Numbered from the stretch's first letter, positions 22,703 to 33,862 are shown. The stretch is DNA of 64,000 nt from Chlorops oryzae (GCA_020466095.1 CM035806.1:91952631-92016630), one strand, 5' to 3'. Translations and numbers: made by a program. Notes: generated by a model from the letters alone, not told the origin.

Positions 22703-23190
22703 ACTATATTTTGGTAATATTCACAAAAATCCTAAATTATTGAACAATTTCAATATAAAGCAGATCAAAAAGTCTTGTAAAATTCATTTTAATTTTAGCC
22801 CCATGCTAATGGGAGTATTTTTACAGCTGAAAATACCAATTTTCGCAGAGGATAAATTTAAAAGTAGATTTAAGAAGACGTTGTAGATTAATATAATTTT
22901 TAATGATCAAAAGTAAAATTACATTAGCATCAGAAAAACATCAGAAAAAAGATTTTTTTCGATTGCTAAAAATTAACATTTCGTAATAGAAATGATTGGA
23001 CCCTAAGCCCGATAAAATATTTAAGTAATTAAAATTAAAATATAAAAAGGGTCGAATTAAAACTAAAAAAAAAACTAGCACATATGTTACAAAAGGTAAT
23101 CGAAGCGACCAGGTTTCGATTTTTTCGCATTTAGCGCCGCGCAGGTCACCCTACAGAACCATACGGTAGTGACTTTGCATTGGTCACGTA
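22703..23190 (+). repeat. Diverged direct repeat, left copy (pairs with 25376-25840)
   Basis: Ordered short matches with the sequence right of the mariner include 'gcagatcaaaaagtcttg', 'aagacgttgta', 'gatttttttcgattg', 'gtcgaattaaa' and 'gaggtcacc'-like sequence. The same order and spacing indicate two old copies of one sequence. Homology probably begins near 22520. No coding potential. Confidence 0.6.
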
Positions 23191-23309
23191 GAAACAGGAA
23201 AACGACATAAGCCACCGACTCGAAAAACGATTTTTGAATTTTTCAGCGGCCGAAATATTGCAAAGGCACACAACGGCCAAATACAAACGTACGTTATACA
23301 TTGGTGCGA

Positions 23310-23746
23310 ATCATTGTAACAGAGGATGTAACTAAGCTCCGGAGATATAGACATATATATATATAGAAATGATCATGGATCAAAAACTGAATCGATTTAG
23401 ACATGTCCGTCCGTCCGTCCGTCCGTCGTCCGTCTGTCCGTCCGTCCGTGGTCGGATCTCACTCCGAAACGGCTGGACCAATCAAGTCGAAATTTGGCAC
23501 ACAGGTATATCGGGATCCGAGTTATGATCCTAAGTAAAAACGGGAGACATCCGCCCAGCTGCCAACGCCCGCAATATGAATATAATGTGCTTTTCAGTAA
23601 AATGCTTGTAGCTTGCGAACCACTCAACACATTCCATTGATATTTGGTGTACTGGTAAACTACGAAAAGGGACATATCCTGGCAAAAAATGGACGCACGC
23701 CCTCCGTGAGCCACGCCCACAAATAAGCCCAAAAATAAGGGCTTAT
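23310..23746 (+). mobile_element. mini-me/DINE-like element with (GTCY)n tract
   Basis: It carries 'ctccggagatatagacatat', a (TA)n run, 'tagaaatgatcatggatc', 'gatttagacatg' and then a long (tccg/tctg)n tract at about 23404-23450, followed by 'gtggtcggatctcactccg'. It is the same family as 21455-21830 with a longer GTCY tract. Continuing sequence carries 'cacgcccacaaat' motifs. Confidence 0.75.
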
Positions 23747-24045
23747 CGTAACTCGTGAAGTAAAAGGCGTAGAAGCTTCAAATTCGCAACATAGGTTGAC
23801 CAAGGCGAATGAAAGGTATCGGAAAAAAATTTATATGGCCCGCCCACTTCCACGCCCACAAATGGAGATTTTTCGTAACTTCCGAATTAATAGGCGTAGA
23901 CGCTTCAAATTCGCAACATAGGTTGACCAAGGCAAACGAAAAGTGTAAGGAAAAAATTTAACTGGCCCGCCCGCTGCCACGCCCACAAATGAAGATTTTT
24001 CGTAACTTCCGAAGTAAAAGGCGTAGAATCTTCAAATTCGCAAAA
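23747..24045 (+). repeat. Tandem repeat of 127 bp, 2.3 units, interrupted by mariner
   Basis: Units begin 'cgtaact' at 23747, 23874 and 24001 and share 'aaggcgtag', 'ttcaaattcgcaa', 'cataggttgaccaaggc' and 'ccacgcccacaaat'. The third unit stops at the mariner. Its continuation appears right of the mariner at 25350 ('taggtcaaaag'), so the array predates that insertion. Confidence 0.8.
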
Positions 24046-24047
24046 TA

Positions 24048-25349
24048 ACAGGTTGGCTGATAAGTCCCCGGTCTGACACATAGATGGCGTCGCTAGTATT
24101 AAATGCGTATTATTTTTATATAGTGGCAACCTTCAAATGATTCGTGTCAAAATTTGACGTCTGTAAGTCAATTAGTTTGTGAGATAGAGCGTCTTTTGTG
24201 AAGCAACTTTTGTTATTGTGAAAAAAATGGAAAAAAAGGAATTTCGTGATTTGATAAAATACTGTTTTCTGAAGGGAAAAAATACAGTGGAAGCAAAAAC
24301 TTGGCTTGATAATGAGTTTCCGGACTCTGCCCCAGGAAAATCAACAATAATTGATTGGTATGCAAAATTCAAGCGTGGTGAAATGAGCACGGAGGACGGT
24401 GAACGCAGTGGACGCCCGAAAGAGGTGGTTACCGACGAAAACATCAAAAAATTTCGCAAAATGATTTTGAATGACCGTAAAATGAAGTTGATCGAGATAG
24501 CAGAGGCCTTAAAGATATCAAAGGAACGTGTTGGTCATATCATTCATCAATATTTGGATATGAAAAAGCTCTGTGCAAAATGGGTGCCGCGCGAGCTCAC
24601 ATTTGACCAAAAACAACAACGTGTTGATGATTCTGAGCGGTGTTTGCAGCTGTTAACTCGCAATACACCCGAGTTTTTGCGTCGATATGTGACAATGGAT
24701 GAAACATGGCTCTATCACTACACTCCTGAGTCCAATCGACAGTGGGCTGAGTGGACAGCGATCGGTGAACCGTCTCCGAAGCGTGGAAAAACTCAAAAGT
24801 CCGCTGGCAAAGTAATGGCCTCTGTTTTTTAGGATGGGCATGGAATAATTTTTATCGATTATCTTGAGAAGGGAAAAACCATCAACAGTGACTATTATAT
24901 GTCGTTATTGGAGCGTTTGAAGGTCGAAATCGCGGCAAAACGGCCCCATATGAAGAAGAAAAAAGTGTTGTTCCACCAAGACAACGCACCGTGCCACAAG
25001 TCATTGAGAACGATGGCAAAAATTCATGAATTAGGCTTCGAATTGCTTCCCCACCCACCGTATTCTCCAGATCTGGCCCCCAGCGACTTTTTCTTGTTCT
25101 CAGACCTCAAAAGGATGCTCGCAGGGAAAAAATTTGGCTGCAATGAAGAGGTGATCGCCGAAACTGAGGCCTATTTTGAGGCAAAACCGAAGGAGTACTA
25201 CCAAAATGGTATCAAAAAATTTGAAGGTCGTTATAATCGTTGTATCGCTCTATTCATAGGGAACTATGTTGAATATAAGAAAGAATTTTGAAGGAAAAAA
25301 ATGTGTTTTTCTTTTTAACATCTGAGGATTAAATCAGAAATCACTTGTA
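24048..25349 (+). mobile_element. mariner element, irritans type
   Basis: The left terminal repeat, starting acaggttggctgataagtcc (24048-24075), is intact and of irritans/Himar type, preceded by TA. The right end (about 25320-25349) aligns with the inverse of that repeat only loosely, through substitutions. A TA follows, and then the interrupted 127-bp repeat resumes, which fixes the boundaries. At about 1.3 kb it has normal mariner length. The poor right end makes mobility unlikely. Confidence 0.9.
24218..25291 (+). pseudogene. mariner transposase with one nonsense codon
   Basis: Full-length mariner transposase, about 357 codons, on the plus strand from ATG 24218. An N-terminal helix-turn-helix DNA-binding half contains 'GERSGRP', followed by the linker motif 'WVPREL' (about residue 125). 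The catalytic residues of the D,D34D type lie in 'TMDETW', 'HQDNAPCH' and 'YSPDLAPSDFFLF'. A single TAG at 24830-24832, in 'SVF*DGHG', sits where the family has tryptophan, a TGG to TAG change. No frameshifts were seen, so the copy was inactivated recently or is a polymorphic null. The downstream frame from 24833 to 25291 is fully open. Confidence 0.9.
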
Positions 25350-25375
25350 TAGGTCAAAAGAGTCCGTGAACTGAA

Positions 25376-25840
25376 AAGGTTGTTGGAAAATTTCAACTTT
25401 TATTTTAATTTTCCTTCACATTAATTTCCAATTTTGGTAATATTTCAAAAACTTATATTGAACAAATTATAAAAGGCAGATCAAAAAGTCTTGAAAATTA
25501 TTTTGAATTTACCACCTAATTGAGTTTTTACATGTAGGAAAAATTTTCGCTAGGGATAATTTCAATGCAGCCCATAATGAAGACGTTGTAAATTGATCTC
25601 AATTTATTAATTCAAAGGAAGTGTATCATTAAAGATCAGGCAAAACATCAGAACTAAAAGATTTTTTTCGATTGTAAAATTGACATTTTTAAAATTTTTT
25701 CCCTAAGCATTATTTAATAATTAAACATTTAAAATTATTAAATAAGGTCGAATTAAAGGCTAAAAAAATAGCAATTGTTAAAGTGTTATAAGCACCAAGG
25801 TTGATTTTTTACGCAATATACCAACGCGAGGTCACCTAAA
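25376..25840 (+). repeat. Diverged direct repeat, right copy (pairs with 22703-23190)
   Basis: It contains the same ordered short motifs as the left copy with many small deletions, for example 'gaaaatttcaacttt', 'ggtaatatt', 'aaaaagtcttg', 'aagacgttgta' and 'cgaggtcacc'. It looks older or more degraded than the left copy. Confidence 0.6.
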
Positions 25841-26690
25841 TTCTAGGTTTAAACGTTTGATTGGTACTTAGAAAAGAAAATGTACATAGCACACCAAAAA
25901 GATTTTTGAATTCTAATTCAGTGCAATTTGAAGTGCACCTAATCGTCAAATAAAACGTAATCAGTATGTACAGGCCCGAAAAACATAAATAAGCCATAAT
26001 AAGGAGCAATCGAAAGAATATTCGCAAGCGCCGAAAAATATAAGACATCGAATCCTTTCAAGCGTAAAGGCAGAAAAGCAGATTTCGTTTTGTTTTGGGA
26101 TTTTCTATCAATCCTACATTTCAGGCTTTCTTCCTATTTCATGCTATTGAGGTTCATTTTCAAACAATTATGAATGCGGAGGCCAGCATCGAGACAGACG
26201 GCCAAAAATGATTCGCATAATGACCGAATTTCCACGCGAATCGCTTTGATCAAAAAATCCCCTTATAATCAGTCGCCTTGGATGGTGCTTAAATCTCGGC
26301 CTGATAACGTCAAGCGAGAACGTTCGTTTTCAAACACGGTGAACCGGCGGAAGGGGCCAAGCCAGGATTGAGGCAGGAAGGTTTTGCTGTGTGTGTGGTG
26401 GGTGGCTGGAATTATTATATAGGTCTTGATAGGAAAATCTTAACTCGGAATTTGTCAACAATTGCCGTCTGAAGGAACAATCGCCCATAAGTGGCACTTT
26501 GGCCATAGGAGAGGAATTTGTTCCATCAGGAAACCAGCTAACATGATGGACTCCAAACTCGGGATTTGGTTGGGAGGTTCTTCTGCATCACCTTAAGTCG
26601 AACCTGGCACCAAATTCCATCGTCCGTCCATGGCGAAAATTTTCTGGGAAACATTGTTAGTAAAACAAGTAAATTGTTGCTCAGTTTGCC
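25841..26690. other. Unassigned sequence, no gene recognised
   Basis: Mixed composition with short plus-strand ORFs (26174-26371, 26566-26856) lacking any recognisable domain. Probably old repeat material, but I could not link it to another copy in the window. Confidence 0.4.
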
Positions 26691-26759
26691 TGACAATAAA
26701 ATACCCGACACAGACATACGTGTTCAAATAATTTGTAATATCAAGAGGTGTTTAATGCC

Positions 26760-28090
26760 AAAAGGGCCATACCGACTTTTGTTGAATTTCTTTATGAAAA
26801 CCGCCCTTTTGCCACGACCACTTTTCCATTTTTTTGTTTCTAATCGGACACCTTAATATACGTTCAAATTCTAAGTTTCAGTAAAGTATCTGAAAAATCC
26901 GGTTTTGGGGCAGTTTTGAGATTTTTGTGACAGACCCTAGTACTGGAGGTACCCTTAATAATGGACCTATCAAAAAAAATTTTGGAGAGGATGTTTATGG
27001 CTACAAAGGAAGCATAACTGCCAAATTTCGTTCAAGTCCCATTTGAAATTCGGGTGTAGGAGGCAATTTTTGAAAAATGCCCTTCGGCCACGCCCACTTT
27101 TCCAATTTTTTGAAATTGAATAAATTGACTTCAAATATGTTCAACTATCAAGTTTCATCAAAATATCTTGAAAAACTTCGCTTTAAGAGCAGATTTTGTG
27201 ATTTTCGGAACAGACCCTAGTACTGGAGGTATCCCTAAAAATAGTACGATCGGGTCCATTTGGGAACTTGTTCTTACTCATGTGCTTGTGAGTACGCATA
27301 TCAAATTTCACCAAGATAGCTCAACTCCTTCGATAAGATAACTGTATACAAACAGACAGACAGACGGACAGACATGTCTAAATCGAATCTCCTGGTGACG
27401 CTGATCATTTCTATATACATTTTGTATGGTCTATCTCGACTGGATCTGGGTGTTACACACAACCCAACAAACGCAATATACCCTCAGAGTGTGTCGGGTA
27501 TAAAATGCACGAGCTTTTATTTTCAAAATTGGAAATCTATAAATAAAGCAAATCGGCATTTTAAATTGTTTTTCCCCAATAACATTTTACCTTACTTAAT
27601 AAGATTTATCAAGATTATTGAACGTATTAAATAATCAAGGTTTTATCGTATTTACAACTAATTCCTGGAAATGTTATTGAAAAAGTTCGAGGAAAAAACA
27701 AATGCAAAAACATTTGGTCACAAAAAGCGAAGTGAGATCTGATCAGTGTTGCCGGTTTGGTAATATTTTACCAAAACTTGTTACTTTTTTTGTGGATGTG
27801 AAGATGTCCAGTTTTTTTCTGATTTTAGCTTAAATATACGGTCAAATTCTAAGTTTCATTAAAATATTTCGAAAAAACTGCCGATTTTGAGGCAGTTTTG
27901 TGATTTTCGTAACAGACCCTAGTACTGGAGGTACCCCTAAAAATGGTCCGATTGGGTTCATTCTCGAACTTGTTCTTACTCATGTCCCCGTGAGAACGCA
28001 TACCAAATTTTATCAAGGATAGCTCAACTCATTCGATAAGATAACTGTATACAAACAGACAGACGGACAGACAGACAGAAAATCGAAGTT
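26760..28090 (-). repeat. Three diverged copies of a mini-me-linked repeat, minus strand
   Basis: The motif 'cagaccctagtactggaggt' occurs at 26931, 27211 and 27913, each preceded by 'gattttt/cgt..' and followed in two copies by 'cttgttcttactcatg', 'gcatatcaaatttcac' and 'agataactgtatacaaacag'. The last two copies end in (GACA/GACG)n, the reverse of the (GTCY)n tract. The copy near 27340-27505 also has the mini-me core and a 'tataccctcagag..cgggtata' terminus. These are mini-me/DINE-type elements on the minus strand. Confidence 0.7.
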
Positions 28091-28138
28091 TTTCAACATA
28101 TTAGGTGTAGTAAAAAGAAATTATTATTTTCTTATATG

Positions 28139-28610
28139 AAGGTTGTCTCACAAAAAACGCTCTGTGTGGGAAATTCCTTGGAAATACAAATTTATTTTTA
28201 TTGTTTCTGAAACACAGCTCAATGGTCTACATGATAATGTACAATTGGTTATTTTTCTAGCTCCGGCTCTATATACAAATCGCAAATGTTTATTTTAAAT
28301 TAGAATTTCCGAACAATTTTTTTCAGTGTATACTATTTTTCGAATTTTAATTTTTTTCTTCATTTATTCTTAAACGAGTAAAGAAAGAATTTTTCATTTA
28401 TCTCAAGTCTTATTTTAGATATAAAATTATGAATAAAAGAGAAATATTGAAAAATTGTCAAATTTTCGATTTTCAAATTGCAACAACAACAACAACTGAG
28501 GGAATTTCTCTGTTATATATTATGGGGAGTTATGAACGGCTATAATCTTTGGATGTAAGGTCCAAAAATCAAAATCCCAGACCCACTATGTCACGTTTCT
28601 CGTGGCCTGA
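28139..28610 (-). mobile_element. Partial, diverged copy of the large foldback element
   Basis: The sequence follows the right arm of the foldback element at 47069-47732: 'ttgtctcacaaaaa', 'ttccttggaaatacaaa', 'ggttatttttctagct', 'gattttcaaattgcaacaac' and 'cccactatgtc'. Only one arm is present and it is about 80-85 percent similar by eye, so this is an older single-arm fragment. Strand is arbitrary for a foldback. Confidence 0.75.
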
Positions 28611-28782
28611 CCCACCTAATATATTGATGAAATTTGATATTTGAACATGTTCAAAGGCAAGCAATATTATTTCCAAATATTGGAAAAATGGGCGTGGCCG
28701 AAAATCGGTTTTCCGACAAGAGTAACTGACCCTTTACTCTTGATTGAACGTTACTTGACTTAACTTATAGAAATCTGTTTTC

Positions 28783-29154
28783 AATGTATGTATGCATTTA
28801 AGTATGTCAATCCCAGCCGGAAAAATTCTCATAAAGGACAAATTCATTAATTTTTTCCACCAAGGATATGAAGGGGAAAATTTGAGTACTTCTCAATTGC
28901 AATGGCATTGCCATCGCAAATCCAATGGCACTGTCATCGATAGAGCTATCGATATGACGGAGTAGATCTACTCCACTTTCGATGACCAACTCGTGACATA
29001 TGCTCTTATGACTGCCAATGCCGCTTGTGTGTTAATTTCATTAGAAAGTTGGTGTATAATCAGGAGGAGTCGCGGCTCTATGTCACGCTGAAATCATTGA
29101 TTGTTTCACCGGGACATTTCCGGCTGGGACATACTTAAATGCATACATACATTG
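28783..29154. mobile_element. MITE-like element, CAATGTATGTATGCATTTAAG ends
   Basis: The left end (caatgtatgtatgcatttaa... through tcccagccgga) and the right end (tccggctgggacatac ... catacattg) form inverted repeats of about 38 bp with a 372-bp span. Its interior includes the sequence repeated in inverse at 7018-7140. No ORF of interest. Confidence 0.75.
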
Positions 29155-30171
29155 AGAGCGTATGAAAGCAACTCGCCAGTGATGCCAACTTAGCGCTTTT
29201 TAGATCTAGCGCATTTAGCGCTTAGCTATTTTTGTTGCGTTCATACCAAATGTGCATACTTATATTGTTGTTGTTATCCTCAACCATTATTGTTTGCGTG
29301 CACACTTTTTGTTTCTCAATAAAAGCAATTTTTTAAAACTGTTAATATTATAGATTTAGTGATTTCTAATAAATAAATATTCAATAAACGTTTTCAAAAT
29401 TTTATGTTAAATCACTAAGTTTTAGCGTATTTTGCTTCTAAGGAGTTGGCAGCACTGCTTATAATTGTTTGTGATATTCTATTCTCTTTGTCTTTTACTC
29501 TTAACGTACCAAGCACGGAAGCAGTGATGCCAGATTGTGGGTTTTTCCCCATATTGAGGGCTTTTTCACTCAAAAAACGTGACATGGGGAAAAGTATGGG
29601 TAATTTTATATCGAAATTTATGCACTACATTTAAGGTACATTTACTACTACAACTTTAAGTTACTTTTATTTTCTTGATACTTTTATTAAAATATTAAAA
29701 TATTGATATATTGCGTTTAAATCCAATGTTCAATTTTGAAATCGGTACGCCCATATTTTCAAAAAATCATTCTGGGTTTTTTTCGTGGGTTTTTATTTTT
29801 TGAAAATGGGGAAAAATGGGGTTTTTCCATGATATGAGGGTTTTTTATCGATAAAATCTGGAGGTTGTTTAAAAAGTGATCCAGCTAGTAATTAAAGGGA
29901 GTTGCAATCAAAAGAACTTTTATGGAGTTGCACTCACTCATTATTTTTTCCAAATAACACTCACTCATTATTTCATCAAATAAAACGCACGAATTCGAAT
30001 TCGAATTTAATATATTCTTTATTTTTAACGGAAGGAATTACTATTCTAATATCATTATATCATATATATTAAGATAAAAATCATATTTTAAATAAAATAA
30101 AATCAAGTATCATATTATATATAATTTAAATAAAAGTATCATACCATGTACATTTTAAATAAAAATCAAAT
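29155..30171. other. AT-rich spacer with short degenerate repeats
   Basis: No gene. Around 29520-29870 poly-G/T words ('gtgggtttttcccc', 'ggggtttttccatg') recur and 'ccagatt' appears at one side with 'aatctgg' at the other, a possible degenerate inverted-repeat element. Around 29905-29990 'ggagttgca' and 'cactcactcattat' are each duplicated. Confidence 0.4.
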
Positions 30172-31036
30172 AAAATAAATAAATAAATAAATAAATAAAT
30201 AAAATAAATAAATAAATAACATAAATAAAATAAATAAAATATATAAAATAAATAAAATAAATAAATAAAATAAATAAATAAAATAAAATAAATTAATAAA
30301 ATAAATAAAATAATTAAAATTATTAAACAAACAAAACAAATAAACGAATAAAATAAGTGCATTTGTTTGTTTTGGGCTAAAATTCTCACCAACTTTTAAT
30401 TCAAGCACATATAAAGGTGTGCTTGGAAATCGTATAAATTTTTTCAAAATTATATTTACAGTGTTTAAAATAAGTGTCGAAGTGTCATATTTAGGCAAAA
30501 TCCTTCAATTGTTTTATATGCATATGCGCAAAGGTGCATACGCGATATGGCATTAAGTGTCTCAAAAGTGTTTTTCAAATCATATGTTAAGTGTCATACG
30601 CGTATGCACATATATGATTTGTTAAAAGTGAAGTGATTGTTTAATGTAATAATGTTTGCTACAAATTATTTCGTATTTGCATACAGGATATGCTTTGAAA
30701 TGTTTATTAAATTCTATGTGCCATACGCGTGTGCACAAAAGTGTTGTTGTAATTTAAAAAATTTGTTAAATGTTTGAGTTATATGTGACATGCGCGTATA
30801 CACCAAAATTGTTTTGTTTGACATATTTTTAAGTGAAATGTTTATAAAATTATGTCGCATTTGTCAAGCGATTTGTGTTGAAATATGATATGGTATGTTT
30901 TATCTGATTACCCATATATTAAATTAGATTACCAAAATTTCAGTGTGGTAATCTATACATATAAAGATCGCAGGTTATCTACTCATTTTGTGACGTTGTG
31001 TGGTCTTCATTTGTATAGATTGCCCGATCATACTAC
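30172..31036 (+). repeat. ACGCGT-palindrome repeat family, copy i
   Basis: The left side is a long (AAATA/AATA)n tract to about 30350. The body carries four CGCG-centred motifs roughly 110 bp apart: gcatacgcgatatg, tcatacgcgtatgcac, ccatacgcgtgtgcac and acatgcgcgtatacacc. The right end has an inverted repeat ('aatctatacat' / 'tgtatagatt') and finishes 'cccgatcatactac'. Three further copies end at the same base, so this is a defined element. No ORF; class unknown. Confidence 0.75.
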
Positions 31037-31507
31037 TGGTGATCGTGGGCGAGTGTTTGGAATATAATTGGGATTTCAGCCGCCCACGAGCGCTTGTTAT
31101 GTTTTGATCGCGAGCGAATGCTTGTGATGTTGTATTCGCTCGCGAACGATTTTTAACATTTCTATTGGGACATTTTATACAGGATTTTTTAGGGTTTGAG
31201 GGATGAAAATTTATTGCGACCGTGATGAACGCATTAACACAAGTATCCGTGAGCGAATATTGGAGCAAATTTAGGACTTCGATTGCTCAGGATTGCTCAC
31301 GAATGCTTGCAACATTCTTATTTATTCGTAAGCGAGTGTTTGGGGTTTTATTCACTTGCGAACATTTTTAATATCTTACATTTTACAATCATTCGTAGGC
31401 GAATGTTTGTAGTGCCTTATTCGTTCGCGAGCATTTTTAATATTTTATATTTTTAATATTTTATCGCGAGCATTTTAATATTTTATAATTTATTGTTAAT
31501 TCGGAAG
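31037..31507. repeat. Degenerate CGCGA-rich repeats left of hAT
   Basis: Repeated words 'gcgagcgaatgcttg', 'gcgaacatttttaat' and 'tattcgctcgcgaac' occur at irregular 60-100 bp spacing. The same style resumes right of the hAT element (36095-36200, 'cgggagatcgtgaat', 'gagggatgaaaattt'), so the hAT inserted into this repeat tract. Confidence 0.55.
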
Positions 31508-31515
31508 ATAATAAC
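31508..31515. repeat. hAT target site duplication, left
   Basis: The 8 bases ataataac are identical to 36087-36094 on the other side of the hAT element. Confidence 0.92.
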
Positions 31516-31640
31516 TAGAGATATCGCGGATATCCGGTTACTATCCGGTATCCGGCATATCCGGCATAAAATGAACTATTCGGCCGGATGCCGGATACTA
31601 ACTCATTATCCGGCCGGATACCGGATATTAAAAAATTTCA
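31516..31640. promoter_or_regulatory. hAT left end with clustered TATCCGG motifs
   Basis: 'atccgg' or 'gccgga' words occur about ten times in 125 bases, in both orientations. The right end (36030-36080) carries at least four more. Subterminal repeats of this kind bind hAT transposases in well-studied elements; that role is inferred here. Confidence 0.6.
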
Positions 31641-31916
31641 CAGTTTTTCATATAAATCTCCTTGAAGGAAGCCCTTTATGAAATAATTAAGTAGAACAAA
31701 ACGATTTGTAATGATGACGACTTTTATGTGTTTATGTATTTCAAAAAATCAAAAAAAAAAACGTACAAAATCCTTAGATACGCTAGAAGATCAATAGAAA
31801 AAGATAGAAAACATTTCTTATTTTTGTTTTACATTTAATACTCATAGTTAACGAGTGGTAAATTGTGATGAATAAATACCAGTTTTTCTGCGTTTACAGC
31901 CAACAAACGATTTCGC

Positions 31917-33810
31917 TTATTTTCGTAGACCAGACCCGCCCCCGGAAAAGAGTCTCTCGCTGTAGACACTACTGGAAGGAGCCGACAGATATACTTTCGC
32001 AAATGATGCCAAAAGTGGGTATTTTTTCGAGTTGAGCGACCACCATGTGAAAGGGTTACTGCTGCGATCAGTTCGAACTATCTTTAAGAAGGCTTCGATC
32101 TCTATTGCAATCGGGTTTTTTTCGCTTTCGAAAGAATTGTTGTTTTCATTCCCCACTTCGTTGAAACAGTCCCAAAAAGTTTCATGGGACTTGCGAGTTG
32201 CACTAAAGTCGGTTTTGTTTGGGTTTGATCCCACTGATTCTTCACTAGTAGATGACTCATCGAATGTTCTCTTTAAATATTCTAATAATACTTTTTGACG
32301 TGCTTTCTCGGCTTCATATGCTCCCAAATAATTTATCTTGAATCTAGGATCTAAGAAAGTTGCAATAACGTAATTCAAGTCTGCATTTAAGAAGCTAAAA
32401 CGAGATTGCAAATCGACTTTCAAAGATTCTCTCATTTGAGACAAGCTAGGTGTGCGTTGGATCGTCTCATCCTTATCCAAATACTTTTTGAGTGCAGCAA
32501 CGTGCGGAATAACTTCAGATATGCATGATAGGCCAGAACTTGTTATTTTTGTTATTTCTTCGAACGGCTTCAAACTCCATTGATGTGTCGTTAAATTCCT
32601 AAGCGTGTCGTGCTCACCAGCATAAAGGGAGATTGCCCGTTTTTGTTGCAATAGCCTTTGCGCCATATAGAAAGTAGAATTCCATCTCGTCCTGATATCC
32701 TGCACTAATTGGTGCGGTGGTAAACCTAATTCTTTCTGAATTTCCACTAGCTTTTCCTGTGCTACACCTGAATGATTGAAGTGAGTTACAATATTTCGAC
32801 CATTGGCTATCATATCCAGTACTTCAGGCTGTATTTTCAATGATTCCATCACAACCCTCTGAAGCAAATGAATAAAGCATCTTGCTGAATTATATTTCGC
32901 CACTCGTACGCCTTTCACCATGTTCGCGCCGCTGTCATGAACAAGAAGGTGTATTTTGCTAGTTTCAATATCCCAGCGTGCCGCAATAGCCTTTAGTTCT
33001 TTTGCTATATTTTCCCCTGTGTGAGATCCTGGAAAAGGTTTCATAGCCAGAACTCCATGTTGAAGTTGAAATTCTGGGGTCAACCAATGAGCTGTGAAAC
33101 TCAAAAAGCTAAAATTATTATGCAGACACGTCCACATGTCAGACGTGACGGAAATTGCGTCCGCGTTTGAAATCCTTTTTTTGATTTTTTCAAAAATTCT
33201 GTTGTAAATGTCAGGAATTATTTTTTCTGTAATACAAGTGCGGCCTGGCAAATCATATTGGGGTAATGCCTGCTGAAGAAGTCTTTGGAACCCAATCTTT
33301 TCTACGATGGATATCGGCTCATTATCTAAAGCACTCATTTCTGCAACTAAATAATTATATTTTTTGGCCTTTTGAGTATTAACGGGCCAAGGCGCTTTTC
33401 TTTCAATCGACTCTGACAAAGTAAGCTGCCTTTCGGACGATGAAGAAGACGAACTGTTAAAAGAGGTAGCAGCATGGCCAAAGGACGTAGGACAGCGTTT
33501 ACCTTTATCTTTATTCAACAACGCAAACTTCTCCGAATGTTTGGATTTTATATGATTGTTCATGCCAGAAGTTCCTGAAAAAGGTTAAAAAAGTACCATT
33601 GTACAATCTTAAATTACTTTTCTAAATCCAGTTATTCATTAAACTAGCTGCAACAAAAATAAACTTCACATTTATGTACGTACCTGCCTTTCTTCCTTCA
33701 CCACCACGAGAAATTTGTTGGTTGCACAACAAACAAATAGCAAATCTATTGTCATCCTTGCAAACATCAAAATAATCCCAAATTGGCGATCTTTTGATCA
33801 CTGATGCCAT
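31917..33810 (-). CDS. hAT transposase, two exons, single-base frameshift near the C terminus
   Basis: Exon 1 runs 33810-33684 and exon 2 from 33574. The intron (33683-33575) has GTACGT and CTTTTTCAG ends, and splicing assembles a BED zinc finger ('ICLLCNQ' then 'SGMNNHIKSKH'). Downstream are 'SVTSDMWTC' and 'HDSGANM', fitting the first two catalytic acidic residues, then 'RTRWNSTFYM', and the C-terminal dimerisation domain 'WWSLNSKKYPLLASFAK..SSSVYSERLFS'. The open frame stops at 31917 just after 'ERLFS'. A run of five C on the plus strand (31939-31943), read as one base too many, accounts for this: the other frame stays open to 31835 with a normal hAT C terminus. Apart from that it is full length, about 600 residues. 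It cuts and reinserts the element at 8-bp staggered sites. Confidence 0.9.
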
Positions 33811-33862
33811 GTTTTGTTTAAATTTGCAGCTTTAATTAAAAAACTAAACAGTTAAGTTGTAG

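Noticed and set aside
29521..29872. Possible inverted-repeat element with CCAGATT ends
   Set aside because: Only seven bases pair convincingly and the interior is G/T simple sequence.
30126..30498. Two long Ile/Tyr/Phe/Leu ORFs on the minus strand
   Set aside because: They read the (AAATA)n simple repeat and are not genes.
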